Positions 1 to 8,830 of a stretch of 64,000 nucleotides of DNA are shown here, in pieces. Position 1 is the stretch's first letter; every line of letters starts with the position of its first letter. The notes below the pieces were generated by a model, which saw nothing but the letters and a program-made list of their open reading frames with translations, was not told where the DNA came from and made no database searches. The translations under genes were made by a program, and so were the position numbers. Origin of the DNA: Pseudomonas lutea (GTDB taxonomy: Bacteria; Pseudomonadota; Gammaproteobacteria; Pseudomonadales; Pseudomonadaceae). The DNA is taken from NCBI RefSeq assembly GCF_000759445.1, contig NZ_JRMB01000001.1:2108001-2172000 (forward strand), written 5' to 3'.

Positions 1-1
1 C

Positions 2-1492
2 GAGCCATTGGAAGAGGAAGAGGAGGAAGAGGAGATCACCGAAGGGCTCACCGAGGGCATCACCCTGAGGATTGGCCTGTTCTTCGACGGCACCGGCAAC
101 AACCAGAGCAATGCGGCGGCGACGGAGCAATGCCGACGTCAGGATCTGAACAGTTTCACGGCCGAAGAACTGGAGAGCATTGCGGCAATGTGCGAGCAAT
201 ACGGGTTTGGCGAGTTTGACGGGAGCGGGTTCAACAGCGCGCCGGATAACAGTTACGGGAATGCACCGAGCAATGTGGCGCATTTGTACCGGTTGTACCC
301 TGACAGCGCCGTAGATGGCCTTTCGGCTGACGCAGAAACCGGATACATCAAGGTGTACCTCGAAGGGATCGGCACTCGTAGCGGCGGTGCGGATGCAACG
401 CTGATTGGGCAGGGTCTCGGGCAGGGGGAAACGGGCGTGGTAGCGCGGGTGAGGCAGGTACCATTATTGATTGCAGAGCAGTTAGATCGTTTTCGTTCAG
501 CGAATCCTAACCTGCTGATAGGGCAAATTGAGTTCGACATCTTTGGGTTCAGCCGTGGCGCAGCGGCCGCTCGGCACTGTGCCAACGAGGTATTGAAGCC
601 TGGGCGCGGAATATTTGCCAAGCTACTCAAGGCCGATAAGTCTGGAAATGTGAAAAAGCGCGCCGTCGCTGACGCATGCATCAACCTGGTCGGCCTTTTC
701 GACACCGTCGCTGCGATCTCAGACCCTTTGCATGGCGACTTCAGTCCCGGCGATGACGTCAATCGTGGCGTCAATCTCTACCTTCCACCTGACTGCGCCC
801 GACAAGTCATCCAGCTGCAAGCTCTTGACGAATATCGGGCTGATTACTCTCTTAAGGCCGTGCACTCCACCCACCTGCAAATCGGCCTGCCCGGCGCGCA
901 TTCGGATATCGGTGGCGGCTACCTGCCTCGTGCCCGAGAAAAGTTATGGATGATACGGCCACGCAAGGCCAGTGTCGGCGAGCGTCAGAGAATCGAAGCC
1001 CATCCGATCTGGCTCAGCGCGGATGGCCAGGCCAAGGTGCTACGCGAATCAGGCGCGGCGCGTGAAGGGACTGTTGCGGTCAAGGCATGGCCTGCACCGA
1101 CCAGTCCTCGGGGCAAGGCTGAGTCGGTTACGCAGGATTACTGGGTTACCGTCACGCTGGAGCGGCCTATCCGCGGTGAACTGGCCCTCATTGCGCTTCG
1201 GGTGATGCGCGAGTTGGGCGTGCGTCATGGCGTTCCTTTCAAAGGGCTGGAAGAGTGGCCTGGGCTCGAATTGCCAGATGAGCTCAAGCCTATCAACGAG
1301 CAAATCATACGGCAGGTCATGGCAAACCAGGCCGTGCGACTTGAACCCACGCAGGAAGTGTTGCTAAGAGCGCGTTACATCCACATGTCTGCACATTGGA
1401 CCCCGATAGGGCCTTTCTTACTGAGCAGACCGGCAGCGCTGAACCGCCGTAACGTGCACCTCAACCGTCCGCAAGAAGGTTATCCAGCATGA
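2..1492 (+). CDS. Type VI secretion lipase effector, Tle1-like (DUF2235), 5' end outside window
   Basis: The reading frame is open to the left edge, so the N-terminus is missing; about 494 residues are visible. They start with an acidic Glu-rich stretch followed by the DUF2235 signature GLFFDGTGNN. The lipase nucleophile lies in GFSRGAAAARH (Ser codon at 551-553, a GxSxG motif), and further signature segments are GLFDTVAAI (acid residue) and GAHSDIGGGY (His/Asp). This is the alpha/beta-hydrolase core of Tle1 phospholipases, which are delivered by the type VI system and attack membrane phospholipids of rival cells. Its stop overlaps the start of the next gene (ATGA), and that gene encodes a lipoprotein of an immunity-type family, the normal effector-immunity layout. 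Which phospholipase specificity it has cannot be told from sequence. The upstream VgrG or PAAR partner would lie outside the window. Confidence 0.85.
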   Translation, partial: EPLEEEEEEEEITEGLTEGITLRIGLFFDGTGNNQSNAAATEQCRRQDLNSFTAEELESIAAMCEQYGFGEFDGSGFNSAPDNSYGNAPSNVAHLYRLYPDSAVDGLSADAETGYIKVYLEGIGTRSGGADATLIGQGLGQGETGVVARVRQVPLLIAEQLDRFRSANPNLLIGQIEFDIFGFSRGAAAARHCANEVLKPGRGIFAKLLKADKSGNVKKRAVADACINLVGLFDTVAAISDPLHGDFSPGDDVNRGVNLYLPPDCARQVIQLQALDEYRADYSLKAVHSTHLQIGLPGAHSDIGGGYLPRAREKLWMIRPRKASVGERQRIEAHPIWLSADGQAKVLRESGAAREGTVAVKAWPAPTSPRGKAESVTQDYWVTVTLERPIRGELALIALRVMRELGVRHGVPFKGLEEWPGLELPDELKPINEQIIRQVMANQAVRLEPTQEVLLRARYIHMSAHWTPIGPFLLSRPAALNRRNVHLNRPQEGYPA

Positions 1493-2127
1493 GGCGCCTG
1501 GCCTGTGCGGTAATTTTGGTCTGCAGCCTAAGTGCCTGTGCGAGTGGCCCGAGGTTGCCGCCGACACCGAAACTTCCTTACCCCGCATGGTATGTCAGCC
1601 TTATCGCGCCTCGCCACATGGAAGTCTGGGTGGAGGGCGTTGATGTGCTTGACCAGCGCGGGCTCGCTTTTTATCGAGTGCATGGTGGCCGGGCCAGTTA
1701 TACCGGCACTGTCGAAGGATGGCCTACAGAGGGCGGGGGAGGAAAACCCATAAACAATGTAGACCTCCCTGAGCGTATCCACTTACGTTGGCAGTCGCTG
1801 GCGGAGCCTCAGGCTTACAAGATAACAATCAGTGTTCCACAGTGGGTTCGTGACGAGATGGTAAAGCCTCAACGAGTGTTCTGTACTTGGGATCAAAAGG
1901 TTGTGACGCTCTTTCCGCAAACGATCAGCCTAGGTATGGCTCCCGGTGGCATTGTTAAGGTATGGATAGGTGCAGGTTGTATTAAAGATAAAGAAGTTGG
2001 TCGCTTTCAGGCTGAAATTGAGCCGCGCGGTCCCTACCGTGGGGCTGGCAAAGGCAAGTACATACCACTTGAACCTGAGAACAAAGCCTACATCGACCGG
2101 CACGGTATTCCCTATGGAAGCTGGTAA
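1489..2127 (+). CDS. DUF2931 lipoprotein, likely immunity protein, copy 1
   Basis: 212 residues. A short signal peptide ends in the lipobox LSAC (Cys17), so the protein should be a lipid-anchored periplasmic protein. The rest matches the DUF2931 pattern: a PYPAWY segment, then HMEVWVEGVDVLDQRG, and a C-terminus ending DRHGIPYGSW. It starts inside the stop codon of the lipase effector gene (ATGA overlap), which implies coupled translation. Lipoprotein immunity partners are known for Tle lipases, where they protect the producer in the periplasm; the immunity role here is inferred from context. Two further copies follow, with start-to-start spacing of exactly 748 bp. Confidence 0.85.
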   Translation: MRRLACAVILVCSLSACASGPRLPPTPKLPYPAWYVSLIAPRHMEVWVEGVDVLDQRGLAFYRVHGGRASYTGTVEGWPTEGGGGKPINNVDLPERIHLRWQSLAEPQAYKITISVPQWVRDEMVKPQRVFCTWDQKVVTLFPQTISLGMAPGGIVKVWIGAGCIKDKEVGRFQAEIEPRGPYRGAGKGKYIPLEPENKAYIDRHGIPYGSW

Positions 2128-2236
2128 TTCCACCATGAGTGCCCACAAGAATCTTCGGCGCAATTCAGATGTAATCGAGGGTAGGCCCGGTCTGCGGCGT
2201 CGACAAACGCAATGCGTAACCAACTGTACCTCCAGC

Positions 2237-2875
2237 ATGAGGCGCCTGGTCTCCGCGGTTGTTTGGTTAGTCAGTCTCAGCGCGTGTGCAACGGGTGGCT
2301 CGATACCGCCACCCGTCGAGCTGCCTTATCCGGCGTGGTATGTGGGCTTCGCTGCACCCAAACACATGGAGGTTTGGGTGGAAAGTGTTGATGTACTTGA
2401 CCAGCGCGGCTTTGTTTTCTTCAACGTGCATGGCGGTGTTGCAGGTTACACGCGCAAACCCGAGGGCTGGCATAAGGGAGGATCCGGGGGCAAACCGATT
2501 AGTAATGTCGATCTGCCAGACCAACTTCTCCTGCGCTGGCAGTCACTGGTAGAACCTCAAGCTTACAAAATTAGCATCCGGATACCACAATGGGTGCGCG
2601 ATGAGATGCTTAAGCCAGAGCAAGGGTTTTGCCAGTGGGCAGGTGAGTGGCAAGAGGATTACCGCGACACCATAACTTTAGGGATGGCCCCAGGCGGGAT
2701 CATCAAGGTTTGGATAGGTGGATCCTGTCTCAACTTCAAAGAAGTGGGCCGTTACCAAGCTAAAGTCGAACCGCTTGGACCTTACCGCGGAGCCAGCAAA
2801 GGCAAGTACATACCGCTTGAACCTGAGAACAAAGCCTACATCGACCAGCACGGTATTCCCTATGGAAGCTGGTAA
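2237..2875 (+). CDS. DUF2931 lipoprotein, likely immunity protein, copy 2
   Basis: 212 residues, the same length as copy 1 and clearly a paralogue. It has lipobox LSAC (Cys17), PYPAWYVGFAAPKHMEVW, VDVLDQRG and the same C-terminal PYGSW. The reading frame is open far upstream, but the start is set at the ATG giving MRRLVSAVVW because this aligns with copies 1 and 3 and places the signal peptide at the N-terminus. The 109 bp spacer before it is related to the spacer before copy 3, so the duplicated unit includes non-coding sequence. Copy 2 resembles copy 3 more than copy 1 over the N-terminal half, while copies 1 and 2 share a nearly identical C-terminus (KGKYIPLEPENKAYID), which suggests gene conversion or stepwise duplication. 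Confidence 0.85.
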   Translation: MRRLVSAVVWLVSLSACATGGSIPPPVELPYPAWYVGFAAPKHMEVWVESVDVLDQRGFVFFNVHGGVAGYTRKPEGWHKGGSGGKPISNVDLPDQLLLRWQSLVEPQAYKISIRIPQWVRDEMLKPEQGFCQWAGEWQEDYRDTITLGMAPGGIIKVWIGGSCLNFKEVGRYQAKVEPLGPYRGASKGKYIPLEPENKAYIDQHGIPYGSW

Positions 2876-2984
2876 CTCCACCGTGAATGCGCATCTGAAT
2901 CTTCGGCGCAATCCAGACGTAATCGTGTTGCCGCCCGGCCCACCGCGCCTGCAAGTACGATCAATCGCATGCCATTTATTCAGC

Positions 2985-3622
2985 ATGAGGCGCCTGTTCT
3001 GCGCGGTTGTTTTGTTACTCAGTCTCAGCGCGTGTGCAACGGGTGGCTCGATACCGCCACCCGTGAAGGTGCCTTATCCGGCCTGGTATGTGGGCTTCGC
3101 TGCACCCAAACACATGGAGGTGTGGGTGGAAAGTGTTGATGTCCTTGACCAGCGCGGCTACGTTTTCTTCAACGTGCATGGCGGTGTTGCAGGTTACACG
3201 CGCAAACCCGACGGGTGGCATAAGGGAGGATCCGGGGGAAACCCATCAATAATGTCGATTTGCCAGACCAACTTCTCCTGCGCTGGCAGTCACTGGTAGA
3301 ACCTCAAGCTTACAAAATTAGCATCCGGATTCCTCAGTGGGTGCGAGCCGAAATGGTTCGTCCTACAGAAGCATTTTGTCTCGTTCCAAATAAATGGAAA
3401 AAGGATTACCGGAACGTCATCACCTTGGGAATGGCACCCGGAGGAATTGTCATGGTTTGGATGGGTGGGCCATGCCTAGGCTTCAAAGAGGTCGGGCGGT
3501 ACCAAGCCAAGGTAGAGCCTCTTGGCCCTTACCGAAACGGAAAAGGGTTGTTTTACCGAGCACCTAATCCAAAGGCTCAAGCCTGGATCGACCAGCACGG
3601 TATTCCCTACGGCAGCTGGTAA
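2985..3622 (+). pseudogene. DUF2931 lipoprotein, copy 3, split by a one-base frameshift
   Basis: Copy 3 starts with MRRLFCAVVLL and lipobox LSAC (Cys17) and follows copy 2 closely through the KGGSGG segment. At 3234-3244 the sequence reads five G, three A, three C, where copy 1 has four A before CCC. One base is missing, and the frame then runs to an early stop at 3297-3299. The rest of the family sequence (DQLLLRWQSLVEPQAYK to IDQHGIPYGSW) continues in another frame up to 3622. The C-terminal half has diverged from copies 1 and 2. It is either a recent pseudogene or a homopolymer sequencing error; the distinct C-terminal half shows it had its own history before the break. Confidence 0.75.
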
Positions 3623-3700
3623 ATTCACCCGCCCCCGCTGGAGGCCCCAAGCCGCCAGCGTGTGCAGCCCTGCCGCGCTAAATTCGCCGCAGCATAGCCC

Positions 3701-6081
<2,381 letters not shown>

Positions 6082-7233
6082 ATGCGCAAAGTTCTGGGTT
6101 CACTGACCGCTGCGGTGCTGGCGATTCTGCTCGTCAGCTACGGGCTGTGGACGAGCAAGCGCCATGTCGGCCATTACCTGACCGACCTGCGCATTCAAGT
6201 GGTGATCAACGACGGGCAGCCTGGGGAACACGGCAATTTGCTGGGTATCCAGCCCGAGCTATTCCCCTCCGATTACTCCAGCGTCAAGCGCCTGCATCGC
6301 AAGCTCGCGTCTTATCTGCTGCAAGCTCGCGACCACGGGCTGCTCAATGACAAAACCATCGTGGTGCTGCCCGAGCACATTGGCACCTGGCTACTGGCTG
6401 TGGACGAGAAGGCCCAGTTCTATCAGGCCACTACCCTTGATGAAGCCATGAACTGGCTGGCGTTCAGCAATCCGCTGCTGTTTCTCGACGCCGTGATTCA
6501 TGCGCGCGGGAGCAGCCGTTTCGATGATGCGCGTCTGCGCATGAAAGCACGCAGCATGGCGCAGGATTACCAGAACGTATTCGGCGGCCTGGCCCGCGAG
6601 TTCGGCGTGACCCTGGTGGCGGGCTCAATCGTGCTGCCAAGTCCTACAGTGGAAGGCGGAGAGTTACACATCGGCCATGGCGCACTCTACAACAGCAGTC
6701 TGGTGTTCGGCCCCGACGGCAGTCCGTTGGGGCAGCCGCAGCGTCAGCTGTTCCCTGGCTGGAACCAGCGCGGCTACATTCGTCCCGGCAAGGACGCCCC
6801 GCTGAATGTCATCCAGACCCCGGCCGGCCGGTTGGCAACGTTGATCGGCAGTGACAGCTGGTACCCGGACAACTACGCGCGGCTCAACGCCAGCGGTGCC
6901 GAACTGATCGCCGTCCCGGCCTACGTGGCAGGCAGTGGCGGCTGGTCACAGCCGTGGCGCACCGACAAGCACCAGGCGCTGGCGACCCATCTGCACCTGG
7001 ACGCCAAGCCCATGACTGAAGGCGAAGCCTGGCGTCGACTGGCACTGACGCCGGCAAGCACCGCCAAAGCGGGTATCGGCGTGTTCATGCGCGGCCAATT
7101 CTGGGACCTCGGCAGCGCCGGTCACAGTTTCGCCAGCCGCGGCGGGCAAAGCATCGCCGAACAATCCATCAGTGCCGCCCCCAAAGGGGTGCGCCCCGGT
7201 CAAGGTGCGCGCCTGATCAATCTGTGGCTGTGA
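6082..7233 (+). CDS. Nitrilase-fold protein lacking catalytic Lys and Cys
   Basis: 383 residues from the ATG that gives MRKVLGSL. The N-terminus is a hydrophobic segment (about residues 5-22), so the protein is membrane-anchored or exported. The body has the carbon-nitrogen hydrolase layout: VVLPEHIGTW carries the expected Glu98; QRQLFPGW sits where the family has Lys-x-x-Leu but shows Gln220; and TLIGSDSWYPD sits where the family has Cys-(Tyr/Trp)-Asp but shows Gly256. Two of the three catalytic residues are therefore absent. It may be a pseudoenzyme, a binding protein or an enzyme with altered chemistry. It is followed after 3 bp by an AraC-type regulator, so the two are probably co-transcribed. 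Confidence 0.7.
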   Translation: MRKVLGSLTAAVLAILLVSYGLWTSKRHVGHYLTDLRIQVVINDGQPGEHGNLLGIQPELFPSDYSSVKRLHRKLASYLLQARDHGLLNDKTIVVLPEHIGTWLLAVDEKAQFYQATTLDEAMNWLAFSNPLLFLDAVIHARGSSRFDDARLRMKARSMAQDYQNVFGGLAREFGVTLVAGSIVLPSPTVEGGELHIGHGALYNSSLVFGPDGSPLGQPQRQLFPGWNQRGYIRPGKDAPLNVIQTPAGRLATLIGSDSWYPDNYARLNASGAELIAVPAYVAGSGGWSQPWRTDKHQALATHLHLDAKPMTEGEAWRRLALTPASTAKAGIGVFMRGQFWDLGSAGHSFASRGGQSIAEQSISAAPKGVRPGQGARLINLWL

Positions 7234-7236
7234 CAG

Positions 7237-8277
7237 ATGAACTCTCCTCGCGTGCGTCTGGGCGATTTGTCAGTGGGATTCGTCCACAGTCTCGCCGACG
7301 CGGTACGCAGCGCAGGCAAAGATCCGCAACCTTTACTTGAGCAGTATGGGCTGGACGCCGCCCGGCTGGCACAGGCCGGTGCGCGGCTGTCGATACCGCG
7401 CTACATGCGTCTGGGTCATGCCGCTATTGAACTGACCGCCACGCCTGCGCTGGGGTTGCGCTTGGGTCAAGCCAGTCGCCTGAGCCACGCCGGGCTGGCC
7501 GGCATCACCGCCGCCCAGGCGCCTACGGTCCGTGAAGCGGCGCGTACCTTGATTCGATTTGAGGCCCTTTACGGCTCGAACTACCGCGGTCAATCAAGCT
7601 TTCACGAGGACAGCGAAGGCGCCTGGCTGCGCTTTTATTCGATCAATCCGTACAACGATTACAACCGGTTTGTGGTGGATTCGATCTTGAGCGGCTGGCT
7701 GCATCAGCTGTCAACGCTGAGCGGGACTCAGTTGATGGCCGAACGCCTGGAGATCGAATTTGACGCGCCTGCCTATGCTGACGAGTACGCCGCCCTCTGC
7801 AAGCAGCCAGTTAATTTTGCTGCCGGTGCCAATCAGCTACGCCTTGGCCAGGCGCAGCTGGGTTTGCGCAACCTCGATCATGTGCCGAGTACGTGGCGGC
7901 TGCTAACGCATTTATGTGAACAGGAGCTGGCGCAACTCACGCGCACTCGCAGCCTGCGCGAACGCATCACCCAATTGCTGGGGCCGTTATTGAATGGCGG
8001 GAGGGAGCCGGACCTTGAGGAGGTGGCGGCGCGCCTGAAGCTGCCGACCTGGACCCTGCGACGCAAGTTGGCAGATGAGGGCACGCAGTTCCGGGCGATA
8101 CTCAATGACACCCGGCGCGACCTCGCCATGACCTATATCCGCGACACCGAACTGGCTTTTGGCGAGATCGCCTACTTGCTGGGTTTTGCTTCAGCCGAGG
8201 CGTTCCAGCGCGCCTTCAAGCGCTGGACCGGGCAAACGCCCGGAGCGTTTCGACGCAGCCAGCGGCAGTCGCGCTGA
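7237..8277 (+). CDS. AraC family transcriptional regulator
   Basis: 346 residues. The N-terminal two-thirds match the effector domain found in OruR/ArgR-like AraC proteins (PLLEQYGLDAARLAQ to the LRFEALYG region). The C-terminal third is the double helix-turn-helix: EVAARLKLPTWTLRRKL is the first unit, and GEIAYLLGFASAEAFQRAFKRWTGQTPGAFR the second, with the typical GF..AF.R.FKRWTG core. It starts 3 bp after the nitrilase-like gene, so it may control that gene or its substrate pathway. The ligand is unknown. Confidence 0.9.
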   Translation: MNSPRVRLGDLSVGFVHSLADAVRSAGKDPQPLLEQYGLDAARLAQAGARLSIPRYMRLGHAAIELTATPALGLRLGQASRLSHAGLAGITAAQAPTVREAARTLIRFEALYGSNYRGQSSFHEDSEGAWLRFYSINPYNDYNRFVVDSILSGWLHQLSTLSGTQLMAERLEIEFDAPAYADEYAALCKQPVNFAAGANQLRLGQAQLGLRNLDHVPSTWRLLTHLCEQELAQLTRTRSLRERITQLLGPLLNGGREPDLEEVAARLKLPTWTLRRKLADEGTQFRAILNDTRRDLAMTYIRDTELAFGEIAYLLGFASAEAFQRAFKRWTGQTPGAFRRSQRQSR

Positions 8278-8294
8278 GCATCACGCACCTGGCA

Positions 8295-8381
8295 TTACAG
8301 CTCGGTCGCATCATCCGCAGGTTCCAGCGGGTCCAGCTCAGATGCCCGGTATTCCAACAGCTCTTCCTGGTACTCATCCAT
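8295..8381 (-). CDS. Putative 28-residue acidic protein
   Basis: A short ORF on the minus strand in the gap between the AraC regulator and the ilvA leader. It begins MDEYQEELLEYRASELD and ends DDATEL. It is strongly acidic and likely helical. A GAGGG stretch lies about 8 bases before the ATG and is a reasonable ribosome binding site. No function is recognised. I list it because composition, start site and orientation are all coherent, but it is short enough to arise by chance. Confidence 0.45.
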   Translation of the reverse strand: MDEYQEELLEYRASELDPLEPADDATEL

Positions 8382-8570
8382 GGGTGCGCCCTCGTGGCAG
8401 ATTCTGTGTAAATGATCGCGACTTGCCGCTCTAATCGAACGGTAGATTCACTGACTACAGCCCTCACCCTAAAGTGCCGTGATGAACAAAAAATGAAGAT
8501 CGGTTGAACACTCCACGACACTCGGTCCGTGTAGGAGCGCTTGCACGCGAAAAGGTTGGCTCATCCACTC

Positions 8571-8598
8571 TTGACGGCTGCGCTCGGTTCGCCATAGT
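8571..8598 (+). promoter_or_regulatory. Candidate sigma-70 promoter of the ilvA leader
   Basis: TTGACG (8571-8576) and CATAGT (8593-8598) are separated by 16 bp. Initiation would fall near 8605, only a few bases before the ATG of the leader peptide at 8608. The leader peptide would then be translated from an almost leaderless transcript, in keeping with the absence of a purine-rich site before that ATG. Confidence 0.5.
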
Positions 8599-8607
8599 CT
8601 CAGCGGC

Positions 8608-8673
8608 ATGAACTTACCCAAGCACTTCGTCGGCCAGATTATTATTACCGCCATTCCAGTCATGGCGGGTTAG
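8608..8673 (+). CDS. Isoleucine-rich leader peptide of the ilvA attenuator
   Basis: 21 residues with the core GQIIITAIPVMAG. Three consecutive ATT isoleucine codons lie at 8638-8646 and a fourth at 8653-8655, with Thr, Val and Ala nearby. The stop codon at 8671-8673 overlaps the second RNA strand of the attenuator. Isoleucine is the end product of the pathway that starts with the downstream gene ilvA. A ribosome stalled at the Ile run would cover strand 1 of the attenuator, as expected for a control peptide. No ribosome binding site is obvious. Confidence 0.75.
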   Translation: MNLPKHFVGQIIITAIPVMAG

Positions 8674-8713
8674 CCGACGTTTGCACCCAACCCGCCCTAG
8701 AGGCGGGTTTTTT
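8648..8713 (+). promoter_or_regulatory. Transcription attenuator of ilvA (strands 1-4)
   Basis: Four pairing segments are visible. Strand 1 is CCGCCAT (8648-8654) and strand 2 ATGGCGG (8662-8668), forming a 7-bp hairpin with a 7-nt loop. GGCGGGTT (8664-8671) within strand 2 can instead pair with strand 3, AACCCGCC (8689-8696), over 8 bp. Strand 3 can alternatively pair with strand 4, GGCGGGTT (8702-8709), to form an intrinsic terminator with a 5-nt loop and a T run at 8708-8713. Strand 2 and strand 4 carry the same octamer, so antiterminator and terminator exclude each other. Stalling at the Ile codons would mask strand 1 and favour 2:3 and read-through. Confidence 0.8.
8690..8713 (+). terminator. 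Intrinsic terminator of the ilvA attenuator
   Basis: ACCCGCC, loop CTAGA, GGCGGGT followed by six T. It lies 35 bp after the leader peptide start of strand 3 competition and more than 100 bp before ilvA, so it acts as a conditional terminator inside the leader rather than at the end of a gene. Confidence 0.85.
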
Positions 8714-8752
8714 CTCTCTGTCTCCGGGCCAAAAACACACCAGGAGCCAGAC

Positions 8753-8830
8753 ATGATCATCCGCCCTTCCCTCGCCTTTTTCCCTGCGTCTTTGATCGTG
8801 TCAGGCCCGACCACGAGGCCCGCGCAATGA
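8753..8830 (+). CDS. Second short upstream ORF overlapping the ilvA start
   Basis: 25 residues, beginning MIIRPSLAFFPASLIVSG. It has a strong AGGAG ribosome binding site (8742-8746) before its ATG, and its stop TGA (8828-8830) overlaps the ilvA ATG (8827-8829) in an ATGA arrangement. Translation of ilvA may therefore be coupled to it. It contains three Ile codons, two of them at positions 2-3, so it could add a translational layer to the attenuator. It is unproven and could be fortuitous. Confidence 0.45.
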   Translation: MIIRPSLAFFPASLIVSGPTTRPAQ

